This document shows positions 25,291 to 33,944 of a stretch of 64,000 bases of DNA, piece after piece. Position numbers and translations under genes: made by a program. The first letter of the stretch is position 1; the number at the start of each line of letters is the position of its first letter. Origin of the DNA: Oscillospiraceae bacterium (GTDB lineage Bacteria > Bacillota > Clostridia > Oscillospirales > Oscillospiraceae). The stretch lies in contig CACYYN010000033.1 in assembly GCA_902778665.1 (NCBI GenBank), positions 16,698-80,697 on the forward strand. The letters are read 5' to 3'. The notes under the pieces are model-generated. The model was given only the letters and a program-made list of their open reading frames with translations, had not been told where the DNA came from and made no database searches.

Positions 25291-27421
25291 GACGCTCAGC
25301 AAGCATGGTGTTTCGCTTCAGGACCGTCATATTCCGCACCGCGATTCCCAGGGCTTTTTTCGTACCCACAATCACCATCACCTTTTTGGCTCTGGTACAG
25401 CCGGTATAGATCAGGTTGCGCTGCAGCATCACAAAGTGGCTCATAAGCACGGGCATCACCACAATCGGGTATTCCGAGCCCTGGGCCTTGTGCACGGTTG
25501 TGGCATAGGCCAGAACCACCTCATCCAGCTCCGTGACATCATAGGTCACCGCTCTGCCGTCATAGACAATGGTCAGTTCCCGGTCCTCCAGATCCACAGC
25601 GCTGACAATGCCGATGTCTCCGTTGAAAACTTCCTTCTCATAGTTGTTGCGGATCTGCATCACCTTATCATTGGCTTTGAACAGAGTGCCTCCCCGCCTC
25701 AACCCTTCACCGCCGGGATTAACTGCCTCCTGCAGGATCTGATTCAGATTTGCGGCACCCACAGTGCCCCTCTGCATGGGGGTGAGCACCTGGACAGCGT
25801 TTGGCGGGACATGATAGTGCTTCGGAAGCCTATTTTTCACCAGCTCCACGATTTCTCCGGCAGCGGCATCCGGATCCTCCTGCTCAATAAAGAAGAAGTC
25901 ACTTCCCCGCCCGTTGCTGAGATCAGGCATCTGGCCCCGGTTGATCCGGTGGGCATTTGTAATGATTCTGCTGGATTGGGCCTGACGGAAAATTCTCGTC
26001 AGGCGGACAACCGGGAACTGAGCCGAGTCGATCATGTCTCGCAGCACGTTGCCCGCCCCCACGGAGGGAAGCTGGTCAATGTCTCCCACGAAAACAAGGC
26101 TCATGGAGTCCGGCACGGCCTTCAGCAGGCTGAACATCAACATAAGGTCGATCATGGAGCATTCATCCACAATGAGGACATCGCCTTCCAGCGATGTCTT
26201 TTCATTTTTCTGATAGCCCTCGGGCGGTTTGAACTCCAGCAGGCGGTGGATGGTTTTTGCCTCCATACCGGTGGCCTCCGAAAGCCGCTTTGCAGCCCTG
26301 CCCGTGGGTGCAGCCAGCAGGACGGATGCCCCTGCCTCCCGAAGGGCGGAGATTATCCCGAGGGTGGTGGTGGTTTTTCCCGTTCCGGGGCCTCCCGTCA
26401 GAATCAGGATTTTGCTTTTCACGGCGGTTGAGATCGCCTTAAGCTGAATCTCGTCATAGTCCATGCCGGTTTTTACCCGGATGCGCTCCTCCAGGCCTTG
26501 GGGAGAGATGGTGATTTTTCTCTCTCCGCCGTAAATCTCCCAAAGCCGTTTCGCCACGCCGATCTCGGCATAATAGAAGGGCGGAAGATAGACTGCGGTC
26601 TCTCCGGAGGAAGGAACAGGCTCGTGCTTTACGTCCTCCTCCTGAAGCATCCGGTCAAGGGCCTGAGAGAGGAGGGAAACGTCCACATCCAGAAGCTCGC
26701 TTCCCGTTTCCAGCAGCATCTTTCGGGTCGCGTAGCAGTGCCCTTCCTCCGAGAGTTTATTGAGTGTATACAGCAGGCCGCTGCGAAGCCGAACATATTT
26801 GTTGTGGTCAAAACCCATTTTTTCGGCAATGGTGTCAGCTGTGCGAAACCCGATGCCCCAGATGTCATCCGCAAGGCGATAGGGGTTTTCCTGCACGACC
26901 CTGACACTGTCTTCCCCATAGGTTTTGTAGATCTTTGTGGCATGGGACGTGGAGACATCGTGAGACTGGAGAAACAGCATGATGTTTTTGATCTCCTTCT
27001 GTTCCTGCCAGCTGGCTTTGATCCGCTCCACCCGGACGGAGCCGATGCCGGGAACCTTCAGCAGCTCATCCGGCCTCTCCTCAATCACATCCAGGGTTTC
27101 CGTCCCGAAGGCGTTGACGATACGCCCGGCGAATTTCGGGCCGATGCCCTTCACCAGGCCGGACCCGAGATACTTTTCGATCCCGGCCACTGTGGCGGGC
27201 AGCGTTTCCTCACAGGACTCGGCGGAAAACTGCCGCCCGTATTTCGGATCCATTTTCCAGTTGCCCGTCACAAGGATCACCGCTCCCACATGGGTTTCCG
27301 GCATGGTCCCCACCACGGTGATCAGGTCGTTATACCCCTTTGCCCTGCATTTGATGACAGAATAACCATTCTGCTCATTCTGGTAGGTAATTCTCTCCAC
27401 GACACAGCGTAAACGTTCCAT
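25241..27421 (-). CDS. recD2: SF1B DNA helicase RecD2 (copy 1)
   Basis: A 726-residue 5'-3' helicase of the RecD2 (RecD/TraA) family, the version found in bacteria without RecBCD. Domains: N-terminal OB fold (residues 1-80), helix-hairpin-helix tract (GSGLVKGIGPKFAGRI near 85 and VPGIGSVRVERI near 122), then the motor with Walker A GGPGTGKTTTT near 340, DECSMIDL near 417, GDIDQLPSVGAGNVL near 448 and the C-terminal motif VHKAQGSEYP near 647. Length is normal. Own promoter at 27450-27479 and AAGGGGTGA before ATG. A second, divergent copy lies at 34083-36338. Confidence 0.93.
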   Translation of the reverse strand: MERLRCVVERITYQNEQNGYSVIKCRAKGYNDLITVVGTMPETHVGAVILVTGNWKMDPKYGRQFSAESCEETLPATVAGIEKYLGSGLVKGIGPKFAGRIVNAFGTETLDVIEERPDELLKVPGIGSVRVERIKASWQEQKEIKNIMLFLQSHDVSTSHATKIYKTYGEDSVRVVQENPYRLADDIWGIGFRTADTIAEKMGFDHNKYVRLRSGLLYTLNKLSEEGHCYATRKMLLETGSELLDVDVSLLSQALDRMLQEEDVKHEPVPSSGETAVYLPPFYYAEIGVAKRLWEIYGGERKITISPQGLEERIRVKTGMDYDEIQLKAISTAVKSKILILTGGPGTGKTTTTLGIISALREAGASVLLAAPTGRAAKRLSEATGMEAKTIHRLLEFKPPEGYQKNEKTSLEGDVLIVDECSMIDLMLMFSLLKAVPDSMSLVFVGDIDQLPSVGAGNVLRDMIDSAQFPVVRLTRIFRQAQSSRIITNAHRINRGQMPDLSNGRGSDFFFIEQEDPDAAAGEIVELVKNRLPKHYHVPPNAVQVLTPMQRGTVGAANLNQILQEAVNPGGEGLRRGGTLFKANDKVMQIRNNYEKEVFNGDIGIVSAVDLEDRELTIVYDGRAVTYDVTELDEVVLAYATTVHKAQGSEYPIVVMPVLMSHFVMLQRNLIYTGCTRAKKVMVIVGTKKALGIAVRNMTVLKRNTMLAERLRSAAGSDKSILPPSE

Positions 27422-27449
27422 TTTCTGTCACCCCTTCCGCCGGTTTCCT

Positions 27450-27479
27450 ATTATATGGTAGAAAGGCGCCGATTGGCAA
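27450..27479 (-). promoter_or_regulatory. Promoter of recD2 copy 1
   Basis: Minus-strand TTGCCA (complement of 27474-27479), 18-base spacer, TATAAT (complement of 27450-27455). Confidence 0.65.
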
Positions 27480-27496
27480 GGAAAATCCGGTGGCTA

Positions 27497-27525
27497 TTGA
27501 AAAAAAGCCGCTTTCGTGTTACGAT
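27497..27525 (+). promoter_or_regulatory. Promoter of the 27564-30406 operon
   Basis: TTGAAA (27497-27502), 17-base spacer, TACGAT (27520-27525). A 16-base palindrome overlaps its -10 end and the expected start point. Confidence 0.65.
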
Positions 27526-27539
27526 AAACTTAAGTTTAT
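27524..27539. promoter_or_regulatory. Perfect 16-bp palindrome at the transcription start
   Basis: ATAAACTTAAGTTTAT reads the same on both strands and covers the base after the -10 box through the predicted +1. Placement at the start point is that of a repressor operator; the regulator is not identifiable. Confidence 0.5.
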
Positions 27540-27563
27540 GCACCATATCACGGGGAGGAGCTT

Positions 27564-28706
27564 ATGGACAATCTGTCAGATTATATTCTATGGATGGGCG
27601 ATTACCCCATCTCTCTGACCGGCTTTCATGAGCCGGACGCCGTCATTTTGTGTCTGCTCTCCTACATTGATTTTCGCCCCGCGTTCACGGCTGAAAGACG
27701 GTCGATTCCCCTGAAGGACACCCTGCCCATTCTGCAGGGCAACGGGCTCCGGGTTATGATCACAGGCGACAGCAAAGAGCATGAGAAGATTTATGAAACC
27801 GCCGCGAAGTCAAAGCGATTCGGCGAGCTGATTCTGTCAGACTATGTGGATCTTCTGGACGACTCTCCCACGGTTCAATTCTCGGCGGTATGCTTCCACG
27901 GAAGTAACTGGTCCTTTATCGCCTACCGGGGAACGGACAGCTCCGTGACCGGCTGGAAAGAGGATTTCATGATCAGCTTCACAAAGACGGAAGCCCAGGA
28001 GCTGGCCCTGAACTATGCCAAAGACCATCTCACCGATGACAGAATCTGGTATATGGGTGGTCACTCCAAAGGCGGGAACGAGGTGCTGTACGCTTCCGCT
28101 ATGCTGCCGGAGGAAACGCTGAACAAAGTCAGACACATCTACCTGCTGGATGGGCCCGGCCTCTGCCCGGAGGTTACCGATGTGGATATCACCAAGCGGA
28201 TTGACGGGAAGGCCACCCGGATCATACCGGAATTCTCAATCGTCGGTAAGCTGTTTGAGCCGGAAATCGCCGACACGAGAATCGTCCAATCCTTCGGCAT
28301 GGGCATTGACCAGCATGGGCTTGCCACATGGGCAATTGATCACGGAAAGCTTGCCTATGCGGAAGAGAACGACGCCGTCAGTGAATGGCTCTGCGAATCG
28401 CTGAATGAGTGGATCGGCCATATACCGCAGAACGACAGGCCTGTTTTTGTGGAGGAGTTTTTCGATGCAATTTCGGTGGGCGGAACAACCGATCTCAACA
28501 GGATCCTGCGTGGAAGTTGGAGCGATATAGATGCCATCCTGAAACGGATTGATGCGTCCAGTGAGCTCACGAAAAAGGTGCTTACCGAACTGCCCCGGCT
28601 GGCATTTCAGAATGCTGTGGATCAGGTCCGGCAAAAATTAGAAGAGACCGCTGCATCCCGAAAAAAGGCGAAATCGGACAATGCAACGGATGAAGTGTCC
28701 TGCTGA
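27564..28706 (+). CDS. DUF2974 (Mbeg1-like) lipase-fold protein
   Basis: A 380-residue alpha/beta hydrolase-fold protein of the DUF2974 type common in Firmicutes. The SFIAYRGTDSSVTGWKEDF segment near residue 118 is the typical oxyanion region and GGHSKGGNEVLYAS near 163 the nucleophile elbow with Ser; LLDGPGL near 192 follows. A lipase-like role on an unknown ester is inferred; no signal peptide, so cytoplasmic. First gene of a four-gene operon starting at the promoter 27497-27525; GGGGAGGAGC precedes ATG. Confidence 0.88.
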   Translation: MDNLSDYILWMGDYPISLTGFHEPDAVILCLLSYIDFRPAFTAERRSIPLKDTLPILQGNGLRVMITGDSKEHEKIYETAAKSKRFGELILSDYVDLLDDSPTVQFSAVCFHGSNWSFIAYRGTDSSVTGWKEDFMISFTKTEAQELALNYAKDHLTDDRIWYMGGHSKGGNEVLYASAMLPEETLNKVRHIYLLDGPGLCPEVTDVDITKRIDGKATRIIPEFSIVGKLFEPEIADTRIVQSFGMGIDQHGLATWAIDHGKLAYAEENDAVSEWLCESLNEWIGHIPQNDRPVFVEEFFDAISVGGTTDLNRILRGSWSDIDAILKRIDASSELTKKVLTELPRLAFQNAVDQVRQKLEETAASRKKAKSDNATDEVSC

Positions 28707-28737
28707 ATCTGTCAGCAGAAAACAGGGAGGAACCGAT

Positions 28738-29235
28738 ATGAAAACAATTTATCTTGCGGGCGGGTGCTTCTGGGGTATGCAGAAGTTCTTCGATCAGTTT
28801 GAGGGCGTCATTCAGACAGAGGTGGGCTATGCCAACGGCCCGGACGCCGCCCCCAGCTATCAGGATGTGTGCAAAAACAGCGGCCATGCCGAAACGCTGC
28901 TCATCAAATATGATGAAAGCGCCATTTCTCTGGCGGAGCTTCTGAAGTTTTATTTTATGGTGATCGATCCGCTGTCGGTCAACCGGCAGGGAGAGGACGC
29001 CGGCATTCAGTACCGGACCGGCATCTATTATACGGAAGAAGAGCAGCTGCCGGAAATTCAGTCTGTCTACGCTGCGGAAGAAGAAAAGGCGGGTGCGAAG
29101 CTGGCTGTTGAGCTCATGCCCCTGAAGAACTTCTTCCCTGCAGAGGAATACCACCAGAAATATCTGGAAAAGAACCCGAAGGGATACTGCCATATTCCGG
29201 CAGCTTATTTCAATCTCCGAAAGGGAACAAAATGA
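28738..29235 (+). CDS. msrA: Peptide methionine-S-sulfoxide reductase MsrA
   Basis: Repairs methionine-S-sulfoxide in proteins. 165 residues, with the catalytic motif GGCFWGMQ at residues 8-15 (catalytic Cys), EVGYANGP near 30, and the AEEYHQKYLEKNP tail near 143. No extra resolving Cys-rich tail or MsrB domain. ATG 28738 is preceded by GGGAGGAACCGAT. Starts 31 bases after the DUF2974 gene and overlaps the next gene by 4 bases. Confidence 0.96.
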   Translation: MKTIYLAGGCFWGMQKFFDQFEGVIQTEVGYANGPDAAPSYQDVCKNSGHAETLLIKYDESAISLAELLKFYFMVIDPLSVNRQGEDAGIQYRTGIYYTEEEQLPEIQSVYAAEEEKAGAKLAVELMPLKNFFPAEEYHQKYLEKNPKGYCHIPAAYFNLRKGTK

Positions 29236-29795
29236 CCATTCTTGTTGACATGGATGACACCATCGAGCAGCTGCTTCAGGCCTGGGTCAGGGCTGTGAAC
29301 GAGAAGTATCGGCAGTCTGCCAGGTATGAGGATATCCGGTCATGGGATGTGTCGGCTGCGTTTCCGGATCTGACATGGGAACAGGTATACGGCGTGACGG
29401 CTGAGCCCGGCTTCTGGAAGACGGTGGAACCCATCCCCGGAGCGGCTGAAGCTCTGCAGAGGCTGATGCGGGACGGGCATGATGTGTATATCGTCACGGC
29501 AACCACCTATCGGTCTGTTCCGGAAAAGATGGATGATTTGCTGTTTCGTTATTTTCCCTTTCTCAGCTGGGACCAGGTGATTATCACCAAAAACAAGCAG
29601 ATGATCCGGGGTGATGTGCTCATTGATGACGGCATTCACAATCTGGAAGGCGGAGACTATGCGAAGATCCTGATGACGGCACCCCATAACCGGGATTATG
29701 ACGCGAAGGCAAACGGCATGATCCGGGTTGAGAACTGGGATCAGATTGAAGCGGAAATCCGGAAGCTGGAGCAGGCGACAGCAGGCAGTTTATGA
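29232..29795 (+). CDS. 5'-nucleotidase, NT5C (deoxyribonucleotidase) type
   Basis: A 187-residue HAD-family phosphatase. Motif I DMDDTIEQLL at residues 6-15 has both catalytic Asp residues; VTATTYRS near 90 is motif II; the Lys of ITKNKQM near 120 and DVLIDDGIHNLEGG near 131 supply motifs III and IV. This motif set is that of the bacterial 5'(3')-deoxyribonucleotidase-like group, which dephosphorylates nucleoside monophosphates. ATGA overlap with msrA indicates coupling. Confidence 0.88.
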   Translation: MTILVDMDDTIEQLLQAWVRAVNEKYRQSARYEDIRSWDVSAAFPDLTWEQVYGVTAEPGFWKTVEPIPGAAEALQRLMRDGHDVYIVTATTYRSVPEKMDDLLFRYFPFLSWDQVIITKNKQMIRGDVLIDDGIHNLEGGDYAKILMTAPHNRDYDAKANGMIRVENWDQIEAEIRKLEQATAGSL

Positions 29796-29827
29796 ACCCG
29801 TCAGGCAGCTGAAATTTGGAGGCAGAC

Positions 29828-30406
29828 ATGCTATACATCGTTCGTCACGGCCAGACAGCACAGAATCTGGCACAGGTGCTTCAGGGCAGAAGTGACTATC
29901 CTCTCAACGAGGCAGGACTCAGGCAGGCCCACGAGGCCGCAAGGCTTCTTCGGTCTGAAGGCATTTTCTTTGACCATGTATTTTCAAGCCCTCTCATCCG
30001 GGCAGTTCAGACCGCTGAAATCCTTGCCCCCGGCAGAAGTCCGACATTGGACAACCGGCTGATTGAAATGGATTACGGCCCCTATGAGGGGACCGATCTG
30101 AATCATCTGCCGCAGGAGATTCTCACCTTTTTCAGTGACTTTGTGCATAACCCTGCCCCGGAAGGCATGGAGCAGCTGTCTTCCGTTGTACAGCGGGCAG
30201 GCAGCTTTCTGGACGAGGTCCGGAATCTTCCGGGGAATATTCTGATCTCCACCCATGCCATTGCCATGAAAGGGATTCTGGAATACTGCACGCCGGAGTC
30301 AAAGGGCAGCTACTGGTCAAAATATATCGGGAACTGTGAAGTTTACACAGCAGAAAACCGGGAGGGCAGAATCGGCATTCCGACGCCGTTCACGGCTGCA
30401 GGCTGA
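29828..30406 (+). CDS. Histidine phosphatase family protein
   Basis: A 192-residue phosphoglycerate-mutase-like phosphatase. The phosphohistidine motif VRHGQTAQN sits at residues 4-12, SSPLIRAVQTAE near 52 adds the second Arg, EMDYGPYEG near 79 the acidic residue, and STHAIAMKG near 142 the second His. ATG 29828 with TTGGAGG upstream is preferred to a TTG at 29816. Last gene of the operon; a terminator follows at 30435. Confidence 0.92.
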   Translation: MLYIVRHGQTAQNLAQVLQGRSDYPLNEAGLRQAHEAARLLRSEGIFFDHVFSSPLIRAVQTAEILAPGRSPTLDNRLIEMDYGPYEGTDLNHLPQEILTFFSDFVHNPAPEGMEQLSSVVQRAGSFLDEVRNLPGNILISTHAIAMKGILEYCTPESKGSYWSKYIGNCEVYTAENREGRIGIPTPFTAAG

Positions 30407-30434
30407 GTTTTTTCCCACAGCACAAGTGCATAAA

Positions 30435-30481
30435 ACCGGGGCCGTCTGATCGATCTTCAGACGTCCCCGGTGTTTTCTTTT
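30435..30481 (+). terminator. Terminator of the 27564-30406 operon
   Basis: ACCGGGGcCGTCTGA (30435-30449) pairs with TCAGACGtCCCCGGT (30457-30471) with one internal mismatch, followed by GTTTTCTTTT. Confidence 0.85.
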
Positions 30482-30558
30482 CACTTTTTGCACAATCGGA
30501 GGAAGATTTTTCCGGTTTATTTTCAGCAAATATTGCCCATTTTGTACAGATCCGTCAA

Positions 30559-30587
30559 TAGACAAACGTTGTTTTTTCTGATATATT
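30559..30587 (+). promoter_or_regulatory. Promoter of the candidate structured RNA
   Basis: TAGACA (30559-30564), 17-base spacer, TATATT (30582-30587). No long coding gene follows on this strand before the terminator at 30910-30964. Confidence 0.65.
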
Positions 30588-30886
30588 ACACGCACTCAAA
30601 CGAATCTCCTTTTTTATATAGCCGCAAATCATTCTGCATAAGAAGCTTCATGATTTAGGGATAACCCGCTTTGGGATAATGGAAATAAGAGTAAATACTG
30701 GTAAGCGGAATCTGCAGAATGAAGCGGCAATTTCAACAGAACCCGCCGTATCGGATGCCGGAGCATTTAATTCATAACCCGCTAATGAAAGGCAAGCGTG
30801 TAAAAGGGTAAAGGCATCGCAGCAAAGAACCATTACGGCAATTCATGCGACACGAATAAAATTGAAGAAAGAAGAGGTAACCAGGA

Positions 30887-30916
30887 TGTTAGATACAAAA
30901 ACAGAACGGAAATAAC
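30887..30916 (+). CDS. Nine-residue mini-ORF at the end of the RNA
   Basis: ATG 30887 to TAA 30916 encodes MLDTKTERK, with AAGAAGAGGTAACCAGG just upstream as a ribosome binding site. The stop codon lies inside the ascending arm of the terminator hairpin. It may be a true leader peptide or the first codons of a deleted gene. Confidence 0.3.
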
Positions 30917-30964
30917 CCTTGACTCCAGTTTTCGAAGGCGAAGTCAAGGGTTATTTCTTTTTTG
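30910..30964 (+). terminator. Strong terminator of the structured RNA
   Basis: AAATAACCCTTGACT (30910-30924) pairs perfectly with AGTCAAGGGTTATTT (30942-30956), followed by CTTTTTTT. Confidence 0.9.
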
Positions 30965-31049
30965 TCCGTTATATTTTCATGATTACCTGCCTCATCTGAA
31001 TAGGAAATGAGGCAGGTTTTTTACGGGATTTTCAGGCCGGGACCCAACG

Positions 31050-31346
31050 TCATTCTTCCCCGTCATCCAGCCCGTACCACAAAAGCATGTTGTAGGCCGC
31101 ATTGGATTCCTGGGCTTCTTTTTTCTCCCGCCAGGTGTCGATTTCAGAGCGGATGGCAAGTGCTTCATCCACAATCATTTCCACGCTCTGCACTCCGGAA
31201 TACTGCAGGTACATCGTCATGCGTTCGATGGCACCGGGGCTCCCGAGAATCTTCGCGATTTTCTGCCCCAGCTCTGCCGGGAACCCGAGATGAACAATCT
31301 CCCTCACGAGCCCGTCTCTGGCATAGAGCCATTCTTCGTTTGTCAT
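31050..31346 (-). CDS. Unknown 98-residue protein
   Basis: Soluble helical protein (MTNEEWLYARDGLVREIVH, then AIERMTMYLQYSG and a charged helix EIDTWREKKEAQE). Its ATG overlaps the stop of the upstream PHP-domain gene (ATGA), so it is translated from the same message. It looks like a conserved clostridial accessory protein; no motif identifies a function. Confidence 0.7.
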   Translation of the reverse strand: MTNEEWLYARDGLVREIVHLGFPAELGQKIAKILGSPGAIERMTMYLQYSGVQSVEMIVDEALAIRSEIDTWREKKEAQESNAAYNMLLWYGLDDGEE

Positions 31347-32098
31347 ATCGTCCGGTTACCCTGCACCAGTGGCATATACGATCCATCCGAGGTCTGGACA
31401 AAGGGACGCATCTTTTCTTCCTTCACAAGGCGGATATAATCCCGGACGGATTCGAGGGGCTCTTCCGAGCACATCCCGGCGATCTCCGGCTTGTAACCCT
31501 TCTCCGCCAACTTTTCAAACACCCTGCTTCCCCAGTGGTTGTCAGAGCCTGCGGTTTTGAGCAGATGATATTGCTCTGCATAGATTTCCGCCATCCGGTT
31601 GGAAAGCTCGGCCTGACTGGAATTGATTATTTCCGCCCCGTGAACACTTCTGGGGAACAATCGGATATGATTGATATAATGGGCTTCTCTGTAGGGGTGC
31701 GCCTGAATGACGAGGGCCCCGGCTTCCATCATCACGGGAAGCTCGTCCGTCTTTTTCATTTCCATTATTTCCGGATGAGCCTTGTACCAGGCCTTGTCCA
31801 GGCCGTAAATCAGAAAATCGGTTCCTTTATAGGACAGCTCTACCCCCGGGAATACCTTGAAGCCGATTCTCTCCCCCTCCTGAAGGGCATCTTCATAATC
31901 GGAAAAATAATAGTCAATCTGTTCCTCGTAAGAGAGGCTTTTACTATCCGGGTTGATATTCCCATCCAGGAAATGATTGGTGAGGAAGATGCCGTCATAG
32001 CCGATGGCGTGATAGAAGTGAACCGTGTCCCGGGCGGTTGCTCTGCCGCAGAAGCTGACCGGCGACGTATGGCAGTGGGTCTCATATCTGAAAAGCAT
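31343..32098 (-). CDS. PHP-domain metal-dependent phosphoesterase
   Basis: A 251-residue member of the PHP family. HCHTSP at residues 8-13 is motif I (His-x-His metal ligands), GVELSYK near 83 motif II, IQAHPYR near 131 motif III and GSDNHW near 184 motif IV, all intact for a trinuclear metal site. Related proteins hydrolyse nucleotides or histidinol phosphate; the substrate here is unknown. ATG 32098 is preceded by GAGGACACAG; upstream in-frame starts fall inside the preceding gene. It lies 32 bases after the secreted protein gene 32131-33831. Confidence 0.88.
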   Translation of the reverse strand: MLFRYETHCHTSPVSFCGRATARDTVHFYHAIGYDGIFLTNHFLDGNINPDSKSLSYEEQIDYYFSDYEDALQEGERIGFKVFPGVELSYKGTDFLIYGLDKAWYKAHPEIMEMKKTDELPVMMEAGALVIQAHPYREAHYINHIRLFPRSVHGAEIINSSQAELSNRMAEIYAEQYHLLKTAGSDNHWGSRVFEKLAEKGYKPEIAGMCSEEPLESVRDYIRLVKEEKMRPFVQTSDGSYMPLVQGNRTI

Positions 32099-32130
32099 TC
32101 TGTGTCCTCGTTCCCTGCTGCTTTTGCATC

Positions 32131-33831
32131 TCAGCCGGCTTTCGCTTCTCTGATCCCTGCATGCTCTGCTGCAGCATAATACCACTCCTGCATAATCTCG
32201 GCATAGGACATGTTGTCATCAACCCATGCCGCTTGGAAGAGGGTTTCCCTGTCGCCGGACACAATGCGGGCGTAGGCCCCGGGCGCGAAGAAGAAGTCTA
32301 CCCTGGTGTTCTCATCGGGGAAATTCAAAACAATATATTCCCCGTCAGGTGCTTCCTTGGCATCGGAATAATTGAACCAGCCGCCCATGATCATCTCTGC
32401 GTATTTGCTCCCGTCCACGCCGGCAATATCCACAGGGCCGTACTCGGTGGTGCTGAGGGTTGCATTGACACTGTCCATATAGGCAGCACGTGCCACATAG
32501 ATATCCACGGCGGAGTTGTTGTAGGATACATATTCAAGATTGTTTTTGTCTGCAAGACGGTCCGGCACGGAATTGGCCCACTCGCAGAGCATCGTCCACT
32601 GTGCTATCCCGGCATCAAATTCTTCGGGATTTGCACGGTCAAAACGAACATCTGTGGGATGATAATACATATAATAGCTGCCTTCGCCGTCTTTTGCGAA
32701 CACCTGTGCCCCGGACATGTCAGAGCACATCATCTCGTGGAGTCTGTCTTCCGTCACCTTCCCGATGGAGAAGAGCCAGCCGGCGCCGTCGAATTTCCCT
32801 GCTTCGAGAGATGCGGTTTCCGAGACCTTGAAAAGAACACCGTCAGCATCGTCTGCAGGGACTTCAACGGTGATCAGATCATTATACTTCGGCTGAATGT
32901 CCAGACGGATACCGCCGTTTTCGTATTCACCCCATACCTGGGCAGGATACTGCACAGAAATGGGCTCGAGCGCTGTCTTTTCCTGCTCGGCATGATCATC
33001 CCTGTTTTCCGTTTCCGACACGCTGAAATTGACCGTGAAGTTTTCAAAACCCTTCAGCTGACTGATTTCGCCTTCGAAGCTCATCCAGCCGGCACATTTT
33101 TTGCCGGGAGCAACGGATGTGCCGTAATAGATATAATCGCAGAGGTGACCGTCCGCCTCGGCAATATCGGCGGCAATGTTGAGCCAGTTGTCTGTTTTGT
33201 TCTCCGCATAGACATAGACCGTCGGGCCGAACCAGTCGTCATAGTCCTGTTCCCCGATCACAAGCGTGAGCTGATCGTTGTCCGCACCGACCGTGCCGAG
33301 AGAAGCAAGATCTACAGGCTGTTCCTCTCCCACAGAGATGACAACCGGATCGGAAACATAGTCCGGCCAGATATACTCCCCTTCCGCCTCCGTGAAGCAG
33401 AACTCCATGGTTCTGAGCTCTTCGGTATTCACACCGGGGACGTCCAGCTTATAATAGCTGAGGGCATAATTCCCCGTGCTGCCTGCGGGGAGAGTGAGCA
33501 TGTCCGTGTAGTCCGCCCCGATTATCTTCCCGTCTTCTTCCTTAAAGTTCACAAGAAGGACATCACTCATGAAGCCGTTTACAGACCCGTTTGTGACGCC
33601 GAAATAGGCATCTGTCTCTCTGCCGTTGGCAATCTCAATCCGGATAATCGGCTGAACATTACTGTCGGTAGGGTCTGTGTCCAGCCCGCACGTGGTGACT
33701 TTCAGCCCCTCTTTCTCAAAAATCACGCTGCCGTCTGCCGAAAAAGCCTCCTGCGCATCAGCAGATGCCGCCATGCTGAAAATGCTGACAATCAGAGTCA
33801 GGACAATCCAGAAACCTGCAATTCTTTTCAT
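32131..33831 (-). CDS. Large secreted protein of unknown function
   Basis: A 566-residue exported protein: signal peptide at residues 1-24 (MKRIAGFWIVLTLIVSIFSM, cleavage near ADA-QE). Residues about 30-290 look like two related beta-sandwich segments (VTTCGLDTDP..., IEIANGRETDAYFGV; VYVYAENKTDNWLNIAAD), each of the 'DUF4352-like' Ig style. The C-terminal half (about 330-560) has VEVPADDADGVLFKVSE then YYMYYHPTDVRFD, a pattern I have seen in clostridial proteins of unknown role. No lipobox or sortase signal. AAGGAGAGAACGATA precedes ATG; promoter at 33863-33891. Confidence 0.8.
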   Translation of the reverse strand: MKRIAGFWIVLTLIVSIFSMAASADAQEAFSADGSVIFEKEGLKVTTCGLDTDPTDSNVQPIIRIEIANGRETDAYFGVTNGSVNGFMSDVLLVNFKEEDGKIIGADYTDMLTLPAGSTGNYALSYYKLDVPGVNTEELRTMEFCFTEAEGEYIWPDYVSDPVVISVGEEQPVDLASLGTVGADNDQLTLVIGEQDYDDWFGPTVYVYAENKTDNWLNIAADIAEADGHLCDYIYYGTSVAPGKKCAGWMSFEGEISQLKGFENFTVNFSVSETENRDDHAEQEKTALEPISVQYPAQVWGEYENGGIRLDIQPKYNDLITVEVPADDADGVLFKVSETASLEAGKFDGAGWLFSIGKVTEDRLHEMMCSDMSGAQVFAKDGEGSYYMYYHPTDVRFDRANPEEFDAGIAQWTMLCEWANSVPDRLADKNNLEYVSYNNSAVDIYVARAAYMDSVNATLSTTEYGPVDIAGVDGSKYAEMIMGGWFNYSDAKEAPDGEYIVLNFPDENTRVDFFFAPGAYARIVSGDRETLFQAAWVDDNMSYAEIMQEWYYAAAEHAGIREAKAG

Positions 33832-33862
33832 TATCGTTCTCTCCTTATATTTTTATATACCG

Positions 33863-33891
33863 ATTGTATCATCTCTGCCTCAATTCAGCAA
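33863..33891 (-). promoter_or_regulatory. Promoter of the 33831-31050 operon
   Basis: Minus-strand TTGCTG (complement of 33886-33891), 17-base spacer, TACAAT (complement of 33863-33868), 32 bases before ATG. Confidence 0.65.
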
Positions 33892-33944
33892 GGAGAATTC
33901 ATTGATCGTGAGAAAATGGTGTGACAGTTTTGCGATTCTTCCTG

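Larger units (their letters stand above)
30594..30964 (+). ncRNA. Candidate structured non-coding RNA with promoter and terminator
   Basis: About 370 bases from a good promoter to a strong terminator without a long open frame. Two nested folds can be drawn. First: GCCGC (30621) with GCGGC (30724-30728), CATTCTGCA (30630-30638) with TGCAGAATG (30713-30721), and inside CCGCTT (30666) with AAGCGG (30703). Second: GCCGTA (30745) with TACGGC (30834), GATGCC (30754) with GGCATC (30813), and TTCAT (30771) with ATGAA (30785). The 9-mer TAACCCGCT occurs at 30662 and again in the loop at 30775, and AAGCGG occurs at 30703 and 30722, which would permit a pseudoknot. Size and position resemble large clostridial RNAs such as raiA, but I cannot confirm the class. 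Confidence 0.6.
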
